Numbered from the stretch's first letter, positions 16,982 through 26,594 are shown. The stretch is DNA of 64,000 nucleotides from Burkholderiales bacterium (GCA_016716275.1 JADJWR010000002.1:372001-436000), one strand, 5' to 3'. Translations and numbers: made by a program. The notes: generated from the sequence alone by a model not told the origin.

Positions 16982-18148
16982 TCAAAGCAGCGGCGTGGCG
17001 AGCTGCTTCTCGCCGCGCTCGTAGACGACGTTGGCGCGGCCAACCAGCAGCGGATCGATCGGGCCGATGCCCTCGAGGTCCTTGTTCCGGTATGGCAGCT
17101 TGTGCAGCACGTAGCGCATCGCATTCAGGCGCGCGCGCTTCTTGCAGTCGGACTTGATCACCGTCCACGGAGCGTCGGCGGTGTCGGTGTAGAAGAACAT
17201 CGCTTCCTTGGCGCGCGTGTACTCGTCCCATTTGTCGAGCGAGGCGACGTCGATCGGCGACAGCTTCCACTGCTTCAGCGGGTGGATCTCGCGCTCCTTG
17301 AAGCGGCGCCGCTGCTCCTTGCGGCTGACCGAGAACCAGAACTTGATCAGCTGCACCTCGCTGTGCACGAGATTGCGCTCGAACTCGGGACACTGGCGCA
17401 TGAACTCCATGTATTCCTGCTGGGTGCAGAAGCCCATCACCCACTCGACGCCGGCGCGGTTGTACCAGGAGCGGTCGAACATCACGATCTCGCCGCGCGT
17501 CGGCAGGTGCTGCACGTAGCGCTGGAAGTACCACTGACCGCGCTCGTACTCGCTGGGCTTCTCCAGCGCCACCACGCGCGCGCCGCGCGGGTTCAGGTGC
17601 TCCATGAAGCGGCGGATCGTGCCGCCCTTGCCGGCGGCGTCGCGGCCTTCGAACAGCAGCACGACCTTCTGCCCGGTCTCCTTGACCCAGGCCTGCAGCT
17701 TCAGCAGTTCGACCTGCAGTCGGTACTTCTGCCTTTCGTAGGAGCGCCGCGACAGCAGGTTCCGGTAGGGGTAGCCGCCCTTGCGCCAGTCCTCGGCGAG
17801 CTCGAGGTCGGCGTCGGCCTGCCCTGCCTGCACCGCCGCCGTGCTCTGCCGTGCCAGCGACTGCATCAGCGCCTTGCGGTCGGCCGGCGCTTCGCCCTTC
17901 AGGATGTCGCTGATCGCGGCAATCTCGTGCTCGTTGGCGGCGGCAACTGCCTGGCTCACCGCGAAGCGGTCGACCGCGGCGGTGGTCCGCGCCGGCGCGA
18001 CATCGCCGGCCGCCACCGGACGGACGCCGTCGCCGCGCCGCGCCGTCGGCCGGGACTTGCCGACCGGTCTGGCCGGCGCGGCGCGCCCGTCCGGAGTCGC
18101 GCCGCGCGCAGGCGCGCGGCTTCCTGTTCGAGTCGTTCGCGTGGCCAT
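16982..18148 (-). CDS. ppk2: Polyphosphate kinase 2 (class I type)
   Basis: Transfers phosphate between polyphosphate and nucleoside diphosphates. The 388-aa protein has a ~125-aa Ala/Arg-rich leader, then the PPK2 kinase fold: Walker A LFEGRDAAGKGGT (about 165-177), the RGQWYFQRYV lid segment and Walker B MFDRSWYNRAG (about 223-233), ending with ANVVYERG. ATG 18148 lies at the end of a long Arg-rich N-terminus whose exact start is uncertain. It is single-domain, typical of class I enzymes, which usually favour NDP phosphorylation. With ppk1, sixA and ppx at 43-47 kb the window is rich in polyphosphate genes. Confidence 0.93.
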   Translation of the reverse strand: MATRTTRTGSRAPARGATPDGRAAPARPVGKSRPTARRGDGVRPVAAGDVAPARTTAAVDRFAVSQAVAAANEHEIAAISDILKGEAPADRKALMQSLARQSTAAVQAGQADADLELAEDWRKGGYPYRNLLSRRSYERQKYRLQVELLKLQAWVKETGQKVVLLFEGRDAAGKGGTIRRFMEHLNPRGARVVALEKPSEYERGQWYFQRYVQHLPTRGEIVMFDRSWYNRAGVEWVMGFCTQQEYMEFMRQCPEFERNLVHSEVQLIKFWFSVSRKEQRRRFKEREIHPLKQWKLSPIDVASLDKWDEYTRAKEAMFFYTDTADAPWTVIKSDCKKRARLNAMRYVLHKLPYRNKDLEGIGPIDPLLVGRANVVYERGEKQLATPLL

Positions 18149-18244
18149 GGATCACCGGGGAAAAACCCCAGTTCAGCGCGAACAGGCGCGGTGCGCCTTG
18201 CGCAATCTCAAAGGGTCGCTCGCTGCCGGCCGCGCGGCGCGGGC

Positions 18245-18697
18245 TCAGCTCGCGAGGTCGACGTAGGGCTCGCCCAGTTCCTTCTGCAGCAGCTTCAGGT
18301 TGCGGTAGTGGGCGCGGAACAGCAGGTCGAAGAAATCACCGAGCACCGGCACCACGCCGACCAGGAAGTCGAGCGCCAGGTTGCCGATCATCCGCGTCTG
18401 CAGCCAGCGCGAGGCGCCGAGTTCGCGCGCCTCGAACACCAGGTACAGGCCGATCCCGGCCGAGACCAGGTCGCCGACCACTGGCACCATGCCGATCATC
18501 GCGTCCAGGCCGAACTTGCGACGGATGAAGGGCACTTCGAAGAGCCCGTCCATCAGCCGGGTGAGCAGGATCAGCCGCTCGCGCGCCGCCTGGCGGCGGG
18601 CGGCCGAGGCGCCGCGCCGTGTGGCGGACTTTCTCTTGCGGCCGCCCGCCGCCGCGGGGCGGGGGCGTCCGAGCGGGCTGGCGGTGAGGGTCTGCAT
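18245..18697 (-). CDS. DUF4112 membrane protein
   Basis: 150 aa: a basic N-terminal tail, then LMDGLFEVPFIRRKFGLDAMIGMVPVVGD and a second FLVGVVPVLGDFFDLLFRAHYRNL, the paired PVxGD motifs that mark DUF4112. Two or three membrane segments are expected. ATG 18697 has a strong AGGAGGATC ribosome site. It lies 96 nt upstream of ppk2 on the same strand. Function unknown. Confidence 0.88.
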   Translation of the reverse strand: MQTLTASPLGRPRPAAAGGRKRKSATRRGASAARRQAARERLILLTRLMDGLFEVPFIRRKFGLDAMIGMVPVVGDLVSAGIGLYLVFEARELGASRWLQTRMIGNLALDFLVGVVPVLGDFFDLLFRAHYRNLKLLQKELGEPYVDLAS

Positions 18698-18766
18698 GGG
18701 AACGGATCCTCCTATGAAGCACCGATTCTAGATGGCGCCCAGCCGCCCCGTTTCAACCCTCGGGGA

Positions 18767-18979
18767 TCAGCCGAGCAGCCAGTAGCCGGCGAGGCTCGCG
18801 GCCAGCAGCCAGAGCAATCCCGGCCGGGCCCGTGGTCGGGACCGCGCCGGCGCGCTGCGGCGGCGCGATGCCCGGGACGCCTCGGTGAGGGCGCGGAAGT
18901 GCTCGGCGCGCAGCGCGGCGCCGATCCACTGCTCCCAGCGCACCGCCGCGACTTCGATCGCCGAAGGTGACGGATCCAT
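18767..18979 (-). CDS. Hypothetical 70-aa tail-anchored-like protein
   Basis: The N-terminal half has an amphipathic EVAAVRWEQWIGAALRAEHFRAL helix, then a basic Ser/Arg/Pro linker, then a C-terminal hydrophobic segment GLLWLLAASLAGYWLLG. ATG 18979 has a good CAGGGAGGCAGCC ribosome site, which is the main reason to accept it. No family recognised. It lies between ilvA and DUF4112 on the same strand. Confidence 0.6.
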   Translation of the reverse strand: MDPSPSAIEVAAVRWEQWIGAALRAEHFRALTEASRASRRRSAPARSRPRARPGLLWLLAASLAGYWLLG

Positions 18980-19106
18980 GGCTGCCTCCCTGTCCAGCCG
19001 CCAGATCGGTCAGGCGACTGCGGAGCATCGTGGCCGGATGCCGTGCGGTGCGCTGTCGGAGATTCGGTCGTCGGTGCAGCGATTAATCGGTCGCGCCGGC
19101 CTTGAC

Positions 19107-20633
19107 TCAGGCGAGGAACAGCCGGTAAGCGGGGTGCCCGCTCTCGTCCCAGTGCCGGTAGCCGAGCGCGGCGAGGAATTCCTTCAGCTGGCGCTTCTCG
19201 CCGGCTGGCACCTGCATGCCGACCAGGATGCGTCCGTAGTCGGCGCCCTGGTTGCGGTAATGGAACAGCGAGATGTTCCAGTTCGGCGACATGCTGGTCA
19301 GAAACTTCATCAGCGCGCCGGGCCGCTCCGGGAACTCGAAGCGGTAGAGCAGTTCGTCCTTCGCCAGCGGCGAGTGGCCGCCGACCATGTGGCGCAGGTG
19401 CTGCTTGGCCAGTTCGTCGTCGGTCAGATCCAGCGTGGCGAAGCCGTGCCGCTCGAAACTGCCCGCCAGCACCTTCGCGTCGCGCCGGTCGGCAAGCTGG
19501 ATGCCGACGAAGATGTGCGCCTCCCGGCTGTCGGCGATCCGGTAGTTGAACTCGGTGACGTTGCGGCTTCCCACCAGCGAGCAGAAGCGGCGGAACGAGC
19601 CGCGCTCCTCGGGAATGGTCACCGCGAACACGCCCTCGCGCCGCTCGCCGACCTCGGCGCGCTCGGCGACGAAGCGCAGCCGGTCGAAGTTCATGTTGGC
19701 GCCGCAGGCGATCGCCACCAGCGTCCTGCCGCGCAGCTTCTCGCGCTCGACGAACTGCTTCATGCCGGCGATCGCCAGCGCGCCGGCCGGCTCGAGGATC
19801 GAGCGGGTGTCCTGGAACACGTCCTTGATCGCCGCGCAGATGGCGTCGGTGTCGACCGTCACCACCTCGTCGACATACAGCTTCGCCAGCCTGTAGGTCT
19901 CCTCGCCGACCATCCGCACTGCGGTGCCGTCGGAGAAAAGGCCGACGTCGTGCAGCGCGATGCGGCGGCCGGCGGCGAACGAGCGGGCCATCGCGTCGGA
20001 ATCCTCGGTCTGCACGCCGATCACGCGGACCTCCGGCCGCAGCGCCTTGATGTAGGCGGCCACGCCGGCGATCAGGCCGCCGCCGCCGATGGCGACGAAC
20101 ACGGCGTGGATCGGTCCGTGTTCGACCGGGTGGTGCTGGCGCAGGATCTCCATGCCGATCGTGCCCTGGCCGGCGATCACGTCCGGGTCGTCGAACGGAT
20201 GGACGAAGGCGAGCCCCTTCTTCTTCTGCACGGTCAGCGCGTGGTCGTAGGCGTCCGAGTACGAGTCGCCGTGCAGCACCACCTCGGCACCGCGCGAGCG
20301 CACGGCGTCGATCTTCACCTGCGGCGTGGTCACCGGCATCACGATCACCGCCTTGCAGCCGAGCTTTGCCGCCGCCAGCGCCACGCCCTGCGCGTGGTTG
20401 CCGGCGGAGGCGGCGATCACGCCGCGCCTGAGCTTCGCCGGCGGCAGGTTGACCATCTTGTTGTAGGCACCACGCAGCTTGAAGCTGAACACCGGCTGCA
20501 GGTCCTCGCGCTTCAGCAGCACGCGGTTGGCGAGCCGCGCCGATAGCTGCGGCGCGACCTCCAGCGGCGTTTCATCCGCCACGTCGTAGACGCGCGCATT
20601 CAGGATGCGGCGCAGGTATTCCTGTGCGGGCAT
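19107..20633 (-). CDS. ilvA: Threonine ammonia-lyase, biosynthetic (threonine deaminase)
   Basis: PLP enzyme giving 2-oxobutanoate from threonine, the first step of isoleucine synthesis. The 508-aa protein has the PLP lysine in FSFKLRGAYNKM (about residue 52), the SAGNHAQG phosphate loop, the glycine-rich AIGGGGLIAG loop (about 188), and two C-terminal ACT-like regulatory domains (GSFRRFCSLVG and PGALMKFLTSM), so isoleucine feedback control is expected. ATG 20633 has an AGGAG site. It is divergent from srkA by about 110 nt. No other ilv genes are nearby. Confidence 0.95.
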   Translation of the reverse strand: MPAQEYLRRILNARVYDVADETPLEVAPQLSARLANRVLLKREDLQPVFSFKLRGAYNKMVNLPPAKLRRGVIAASAGNHAQGVALAAAKLGCKAVIVMPVTTPQVKIDAVRSRGAEVVLHGDSYSDAYDHALTVQKKKGLAFVHPFDDPDVIAGQGTIGMEILRQHHPVEHGPIHAVFVAIGGGGLIAGVAAYIKALRPEVRVIGVQTEDSDAMARSFAAGRRIALHDVGLFSDGTAVRMVGEETYRLAKLYVDEVVTVDTDAICAAIKDVFQDTRSILEPAGALAIAGMKQFVEREKLRGRTLVAIACGANMNFDRLRFVAERAEVGERREGVFAVTIPEERGSFRRFCSLVGSRNVTEFNYRIADSREAHIFVGIQLADRRDAKVLAGSFERHGFATLDLTDDELAKQHLRHMVGGHSPLAKDELLYRFEFPERPGALMKFLTSMSPNWNISLFHYRNQGADYGRILVGMQVPAGEKRQLKEFLAALGYRHWDESGHPAYRLFLA

Positions 20634-20743
20634 GGCCCGGTCTCCTGTGAAGCCGCGCGCAAGTTATCACGGTCGCCGGGCAGCGCCGCCGACGGGACGG
20701 CGCGGCTGCGGGGCCGGCGCGCCGGACCGCTACGATGCGGCGC

Positions 20744-21745
20744 ATGAGCCTCGCCACCGCGCCATACGCCGACCTGACGCCCGACGTCGTGCTCAATGCG
20801 ATCGACGCCGCCGGGCTGGCAACCACCGGCACGCTGCTGGCGCTCAACAGCTACGAGAACCGCGTGTTCCAGCTCGGCGTCGACCACGGCGAACATCGGT
20901 TCGTAGTGGCGAAGTTCTACCGACCCGGCCGCTGGACCGACGCGCAGATTCTCGAGGAGCACGCCTTCACGCAGCAGCTGGCGCGGGCGGAAGTGCCGGC
21001 GGTGCCGCCGCTGGCGATCGACGGCCGCACGCTGCACCGGGCGGCCGGACATCGCTTCGCGGTCTACCCGCGTCGTGGCGGGCGCGCGCCGGAGCTCGAG
21101 GAGCGCAGTGTGCGCGAGTGGCTCGGCCGCTTCATCGGCCGAATCCACGTCGCCGGCGCCGCGTCGGGTTACGTGCATCGGCCGGCGCTCGATGTCGAGA
21201 CCTTCGGGGCGGAGCCGCGCGCCTACCTGCTCGACAGCAGCTGGCTGCCGCACGGGCTGCGCGACGTCTACGCCGGCGTCAGTGCGCAGGCGCTCGACGA
21301 GGTGCGGCGCTGCTACGAACGCGCCGGATCCGTGCCGAGCATCCGGCTGCACGGCGACGTGCACGTCGGCAACGTTCTGTGGACCGACGGTGGCCCGCAA
21401 CCGGGGCCGCACTTCGTCGACTTCGACGACTCGCGGATGGGGCCGGCGGTGCAGGACCTGTGGATGCTGCTTTCCGGCGCCCACGAGGAGCGGCAGGCGC
21501 AACTGGCCGACCTGCTGGCCGGCTACGAGGACTTCGCCGCGTTCGAGCGGCGCGAACTGGCGCTGATCGAGGCGCTGCGCACGCTGCGGCTGATCCACTA
21601 CAGCGCGTGGATCGCGCGGCGCTGGGACGATCCGGCGTTTCCGGCCGCCTTCCCGTGGTTCGACACGCCGCGCTACTGGGAGCAGAAGATCCTCGAACTG
21701 CGCGAGCAGATCGCGGCGATGGCCGAGCCGCCGCTGGCGGCGTGA
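20744..21745 (+). CDS. srkA: Stress response kinase A (YihE/SrkA-type)
   Basis: Small Ser/Thr kinase of the aminoglycoside-phosphotransferase fold, linked to protection from stress-induced death in E. coli. The 333-aa protein has the N-terminal LALNSYENRVFQL segment typical of the family, the ATP-site Lys in VVAKFYRP, the catalytic loop LHGDVHVGNVLW and the metal-binding VDFDD (about 225). Two starts are possible, ATG 20735 and ATG 20744; I prefer 20744 because a -10-like TACGAT overlaps the first. It is convergent with the following membrane protein gene. Confidence 0.92.
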   Translation: MSLATAPYADLTPDVVLNAIDAAGLATTGTLLALNSYENRVFQLGVDHGEHRFVVAKFYRPGRWTDAQILEEHAFTQQLARAEVPAVPPLAIDGRTLHRAAGHRFAVYPRRGGRAPELEERSVREWLGRFIGRIHVAGAASGYVHRPALDVETFGAEPRAYLLDSSWLPHGLRDVYAGVSAQALDEVRRCYERAGSVPSIRLHGDVHVGNVLWTDGGPQPGPHFVDFDDSRMGPAVQDLWMLLSGAHEERQAQLADLLAGYEDFAAFERRELALIEALRTLRLIHYSAWIARRWDDPAFPAAFPWFDTPRYWEQKILELREQIAAMAEPPLAA

Positions 21746-21795
21746 GGGGTGAGCGTCGCTGCGCTGACGAGCGTGCCGTGTCGCCCGTGGCGCGG

Positions 21796-22509
21796 TCAGC
21801 TACCGAGCGTTGCCGGCGCCACCGTGAAGCGGGTCCGCCGCCACAGCCAGCCGAGCAGGACGAAGAAGATGGTGAACACCAGCGCGCCCCACCACTCCGT
21901 GACGTTGCCGAACGCATCCTGCGCCGCCTGCCCCTCGAGGTACAGCGGCGAGGCGACGTTGGCCACCCCCAGCACGGGCAGGGCCGCGACCAGCAGGTAC
22001 AGCGCGGCGCCGGCGTGGCGCAATCCTTCGCTGGTGTCGGCGACGCGCTGCACGGCGCCGCCGACGATCAGCATGGCGATGCAGGTGAAGCCGAAGTAGA
22101 CCACCACCCCGTAGCGACGCATCCACTGATAGCCGGGTCCATCGGTGCCGAGGAAGGTGCCGTACAGGACGAGGAAGGCTGCCGCGATCGCGCCGACGTA
22201 GGGCAACGCACGGAGCAGCCGGTCGCGCGGCGCGCCGACACGCTGCAGCCACCCGGGCGTCAGCAGCCAGACGATCGCCTGCAGCGTCGCGCCCGGCAGA
22301 AGCAACGCGCGGAAGGCGATGTTCGGCACGTCGTGCCGTCCGGCGCGGCTGATCGACACGCAGCCGTCGAGCAGCGGGTTGCACGACGGGAACTGGCCCT
22401 GCGCCACCGCCAGGCCGAAGGCGACGACGGCGCCGGCGGCCGGCAGCAGCCCGGCTGCCAGCGGCAGCCACCACAACGCAATCGGCCTTGGTGCGTCGCC
22501 TGCTTTCAT
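21796..22509 (-). CDS. Six-TM membrane protein, Frag1/DRAM/Sfk1-like
   Basis: 237 aa with about six hydrophobic helices. After the first helix comes a short external loop with CNPLLDGCVSISRAGR, two cysteines in a polar segment, then NIAFRALLLPGATLQAIVW; this pattern resembles the Frag1/DRAM/Sfk1 family. ATG 22509 is the only start near the first helix; the ribosome site is weak. Bacterial members have no known role. It is convergent with srkA and divergent from the large FAD oxidoreductase gene, with 146 nt between their starts. Confidence 0.72.
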   Translation of the reverse strand: MKAGDAPRPIALWWLPLAAGLLPAAGAVVAFGLAVAQGQFPSCNPLLDGCVSISRAGRHDVPNIAFRALLLPGATLQAIVWLLTPGWLQRVGAPRDRLLRALPYVGAIAAAFLVLYGTFLGTDGPGYQWMRRYGVVVYFGFTCIAMLIVGGAVQRVADTSEGLRHAGAALYLLVAALPVLGVANVASPLYLEGQAAQDAFGNVTEWWGALVFTIFFVLLGWLWRRTRFTVAPATLGS

Positions 22510-22655
22510 CTCGGCTGTCGGCGTCGATGCAGTCCCGACGATAGCCACTTGGCCGGCCCGCGGTTGACCCCACGTCAGGCAAAGGCGTTGATGCACTGCA
22601 GCAGATACACTTGCTCCTTGCGGGATCCTGCCGCATTCCGTTCGCCGTACCCGCC

Positions 22656-25600
22656 ATGAACGCGCCCCCGCCCCCCGGATCGCTCGCGCGCGCCGCCCCG
22701 CCCGCCGAGGCGGTGCGGCTGCGCGAGATCCCGTACAACTACACGTCGTTTTCCGATCGCGAGATCGTGATCCGCCTGCTCGGCGCCGACGCCTGGCGGG
22801 TGCTCGACGAACTGCGCAGCGAGCGGCGAACGGGGCGCAGCGCACGGATGCTGTACGAGGTGCTCGGCGACGTCTGGGCGGTGCAGCGCAACCCGTACCT
22901 GCAGGAAGACCTGCTCGACAACCCGAAGCGACGGGCGATGCTGGTCGAGGCGCTTCACCACCGCCTGCACGAGGTCGAGAAGCGACGCGATGCTGCCGAC
23001 CCCGTACGCGACGCCAAGGTCGGCCAGCTGCTGGAGGCGGCGACGAAGTGCGTCGAGGCATTCAAGCGCGGCTTCTCGGAGACCTGGGACCTGCGCAAGG
23101 CGGCGCGCCGGCGATTCGAGCGCATCACCCGCGCCGACAACGTCTGCTTCGACGCGTTCGCGCGCGTCTCGCACGTCACCGACGCGACCGACTGGCGCGT
23201 CGAGTACCCGTTCGTCGTGCTGGCGCCGGACGAGGAGGACGAGGTGCCGGCGCTGGTGCGCGCCTGCTTCGACCTCGGCCTGACGGTGATCCCGCGCGGT
23301 GGCGGTACCGGCTACACCGGCAGCGCGGTGCCGCTGACACCGCGCTCGGCGGTGATCAACACCGAGAAGCTGGTTCGGCTCGATGCGGTCGAGCGCCTGC
23401 GGCTGGCCGGTGTCGACGCCGAGGTGCCAACGGTGTTCACTGGCGCCGGCGTGGTGACGCGGCGCGTTGCCGACGCCGCCGAGGCGGCCGGGCTGGTGTT
23501 CGCGGTCGACCCGACCTCGGCCGACTCGTCGTGCGTCGGCGGCAACATCGCCATGAACGCCGGCGGCAAGAAGGCGGTGCTGTGGGGCACGGCGCTCGAC
23601 AACCTCGCCTGGTGGCGGATGGTCGATCCGGAGGGCAACTGGCTCGAGGTGACGCGCCTGGAGCACAACCTCGGCAAGATCCACGACGTGCCGGTGGCCA
23701 GGTTCGAGCTGGTGTGGAAGGACGGCCGGCAACTGGCCGAGCGGGCGAGCGAGCTGCGGCGCGAGCGGCTCGAGATCGAGGGGCGGCGCTTCCGCAAGGT
23801 CGGGCTCGGCAAGGACGTCACCGACAAGTTCCTCGGCGGCCTGCCCGGCATCCAGAAGGAAGGCTGCGACGGCCTGATCACCTCGGCCCGCTGGGTGCTG
23901 CACAGGCTGCCGCCGCACGTGCGAACGGTATGCCTGGAGTTCTTCGGCCCGGCGCGCGAGGCGGTGCCGTCGATCGTCGAGATCAAGGCTTTCCTGCAGA
24001 CCGGGGTGTCCGCCGGCGGCGTGCGCCTGGCGGGACTCGAGCACATGGACGAGCGCTACCTGCGCGCGGTCGGCTACACCAGCAAGTCGCGGCGGGCGGA
24101 GCTGCCGAAGATGGTGCTGATCGGCGACATCGTCGGCGACGACGACGCGGCGGTGGCGCGCGCCGCCAGCGAGGTGGTGCGGATCGCCAACGCGCGCGGC
24201 GGCGAGGGCTTCACGGCGGCGAGCAGCGAGGCGCGCCGGAAGTTCTGGCTCGACCGCGCCCGCACGGCGGCGATCGCCCGCCACACCAACGCCTTCAAGC
24301 TGAACGAGGACGTGGTGATCCCGCTCGAGCGGATGGGCGACTACACCGACGCCATCGAGCGGATCAACATCGAGCTGTCGATCGGCAACAAGCTGGCGCT
24401 GCTCGACGCGCTGGAGGCGTACCTCGGCGCCGAGTTCGAGCTCGGCGCGACCGGCGATCCGGAGTTCGACCGCCTGTCGCGCGACGAGATCGTCGGCGAC
24501 CGCGTCGAGGCGGCGCGCGAGCTGCTCGCTGTCGCGCGCCGGCGCTGGACCTTCCTGCTGCAGCACTTCGACACACCGATGGCGCAGGCGGCGGCGCAAC
24601 TGGCGACTCTGGGCATCACGCACGTCGCCGCCGACGGCCGGCCGCAGGCAACGGTCATCGACCTGCTGCAGGCGCGGACGATCCGCGTGTCATGGAAGAC
24701 CGAGATCCGCGCGCCGCTCGAGCGGATACTCTCCGGCGCGGCCTTCGCGCCGGTGCTGGCCGAGTGCCAGGCGATCCACCGGAGGATCCTGCACGGACGC
24801 GTCTTCGTCGCCCTGCACATGCACGCCGGCGACGGCAACGTGCACACCAACATCCCGGTCAACTCCGACGACTACCAGATGCTGGCCACCGCCCACCGCA
24901 CGGTGGCGCGGATCATGGCCGTCGCCCGCGAACTGGGCGGCGTCGTCTCCGGCGAGCACGGCATCGGCATGACCAAGCTCGAGTTCCTGGGCGAGGACGA
25001 ACTGCGCGATTTCCGCGCCTACAAGCAGCGGGTCGACCCGCAAGGCCGCTTCAACAAAGGCAAGCTGATGCCCGGGGCGACGCTGGAGGCGGCCTACACG
25101 CCCAGCTTCGGCCTGATGGGGCACGAGTCGCTGATCATGCAGCAGTCCGACATCAAGGGCGTGTCGGACGCGATCAAGGACTGCCTGCGCTGCGGCAAGT
25201 GCAAGCCGGTGTGCGCCACCCACGTGCCGCGCGCCAACCTGCTGTACTCGCCGCGCAACAAGATCCTCGCCACCTCGCTGCTGATCGAGGCCTTCCTGTA
25301 CGAGGAGCAGACCCGGCGCGGCATCTCGCTCGCCCACTGGGACGAGTTCGACGACGTCGCCGGTCACTGCACCGTCTGCCACAAGTGCGCCGCGCCGTGC
25401 CCGGTCGACATCGACTTCGGCGACGTGACGATGGCGATGCGCGACCTGCTGCGGCGGATGGGCAAGAAGCGCTTCAATCCGGGCTCGGCGGCGTCGATGT
25501 TCTTCCTCAACGCCACCCGGCCGGAGACGATCAAGCTGACGCGCAAGCTGATGATCGACTGGGGCTTCAGGGCGCAGCGCCTCGGCAGCCGCCTGTTCGC

Positions 25601-26594
25601 GCTGGCGGCGCGGGCGCAGACGCGCCAGCCGCCGGCGTCCACCGGCCGGCCGCCGGTGAAGGCGCAGGTGATCCACTTCGTCAACAAGAAGATGCCCGCC
25701 GGCGTGCCGAACAGGACCGCGCGCGCGCTGCTCGACATCGAGGACCGCCGCTATGTGCCGGTCATCCGCAACCCGCGGACGACTGCGGCCGACGCCGAGG
25801 CGGTGTTCTATTTCCCTGGCTGTGGCTCCGAGCGGCTGTTCTCGCAGGTCGGCCTGGCGACGCAGGCGATGCTCTGGCACGTCGACGTGCAGACGGTGCT
25901 GCCGCCGGGCTACCTGTGCTGCGGCTATCCGCAGCGCGGCGCGGGGCAGTTCGACAAGGCCGAGAAGATCATCACCGACAACCGGGTGCTGTTCCACCGC
26001 GTCGCCAACACCCTGAACTACCTCGACATCAAGACGGTGGTCGTCTCCTGCGGCACCTGCTACGACCAGCTGGCGGGCTACGAGTTCGACCAGATCTTCC
26101 CGGGCTGCCGCATCGTCGACATCCACGAGTACCTGCTGGAGAAGGGCGTCAGGCTGGAAGGCGTCGGCGGCGTGCGCTACATGTTTCACGACCCCTGCCA
26201 CAGCCCGATGAAGCTGCAGGATCCGCTGAAGACGGTCAACGCGCTGATCGCCACCGCCGACGGCACGCGGATCGCCAGGAACGACCGCTGCTGCGGCGAG
26301 AGCGGCACGCTGGCGGTCACCCGGCCGGAAGTCTCCACCCAGGTGCGCTTCCGCAAGGAGCAGGAGATCCGCCAGGGTGCGGCGACGCTGCGCGCCGACG
26401 GCTTCACGGGCGACGTAAAGGTGCTGACCTCCTGCCCGTCGTGCCTGCAGGGCCTGAAGCGCTACAACGACGACGCCGACCTCGACGCCGACTATGTCGT
26501 CGTCGAACTCGCGCGCCATCTGCTCGGCGCCGACTGGCTGCCGCGCTACGTGGCGGCGGCGGCGAGCGGCGGCATCGAGAGGGTCCTGCTGTAA
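22656..26594 (+). CDS. Giant FAD-linked oxidoreductase with Fe-S and CCG domains (DUF3683 N-terminus)
   Basis: A 1312-aa single-chain enzyme resembling a GlcD/Dld flavoprotein fused to a GlpC/LldE-type iron-sulphur protein. Order: N-terminal helical DUF3683 region (about 1-175), FAD-binding PCMH domain (IPRGGGTGYTGSAVPLT, about 209-225), FAD-linked oxidase C-terminal domain with MHAGDGNVHTNIPV and SGEHGIGMTK, two 4Fe-4S clusters (CLRCGKCKPVC about 843; CTVCHKCAAPCP about 905), then two cysteine-rich CCG domains (CCGYPQRG about 1087; CCGESG about 1212). It probably oxidises a 2-hydroxyacid and passes electrons to a membrane quinone partner. ATG 22656 fits family length. It is monocistronic, with a hairpin just after the stop. 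Confidence 0.9.
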   Translation: MNAPPPPGSLARAAPPAEAVRLREIPYNYTSFSDREIVIRLLGADAWRVLDELRSERRTGRSARMLYEVLGDVWAVQRNPYLQEDLLDNPKRRAMLVEALHHRLHEVEKRRDAADPVRDAKVGQLLEAATKCVEAFKRGFSETWDLRKAARRRFERITRADNVCFDAFARVSHVTDATDWRVEYPFVVLAPDEEDEVPALVRACFDLGLTVIPRGGGTGYTGSAVPLTPRSAVINTEKLVRLDAVERLRLAGVDAEVPTVFTGAGVVTRRVADAAEAAGLVFAVDPTSADSSCVGGNIAMNAGGKKAVLWGTALDNLAWWRMVDPEGNWLEVTRLEHNLGKIHDVPVARFELVWKDGRQLAERASELRRERLEIEGRRFRKVGLGKDVTDKFLGGLPGIQKEGCDGLITSARWVLHRLPPHVRTVCLEFFGPAREAVPSIVEIKAFLQTGVSAGGVRLAGLEHMDERYLRAVGYTSKSRRAELPKMVLIGDIVGDDDAAVARAASEVVRIANARGGEGFTAASSEARRKFWLDRARTAAIARHTNAFKLNEDVVIPLERMGDYTDAIERINIELSIGNKLALLDALEAYLGAEFELGATGDPEFDRLSRDEIVGDRVEAARELLAVARRRWTFLLQHFDTPMAQAAAQLATLGITHVAADGRPQATVIDLLQARTIRVSWKTEIRAPLERILSGAAFAPVLAECQAIHRRILHGRVFVALHMHAGDGNVHTNIPVNSDDYQMLATAHRTVARIMAVARELGGVVSGEHGIGMTKLEFLGEDELRDFRAYKQRVDPQGRFNKGKLMPGATLEAAYTPSFGLMGHESLIMQQSDIKGVSDAIKDCLRCGKCKPVCATHVPRANLLYSPRNKILATSLLIEAFLYEEQTRRGISLAHWDEFDDVAGHCTVCHKCAAPCPVDIDFGDVTMAMRDLLRRMGKKRFNPGSAASMFFLNATRPETIKLTRKLMIDWGFRAQRLGSRLFALAARAQTRQPPASTGRPPVKAQVIHFVNKKMPAGVPNRTARALLDIEDRRYVPVIRNPRTTAADAEAVFYFPGCGSERLFSQVGLATQAMLWHVDVQTVLPPGYLCCGYPQRGAGQFDKAEKIITDNRVLFHRVANTLNYLDIKTVVVSCGTCYDQLAGYEFDQIFPGCRIVDIHEYLLEKGVRLEGVGGVRYMFHDPCHSPMKLQDPLKTVNALIATADGTRIARNDRCCGESGTLAVTRPEVSTQVRFRKEQEIRQGAATLRADGFTGDVKVLTSCPSCLQGLKRYNDDADLDADYVVVELARHLLGADWLPRYVAAAASGGIERVLL

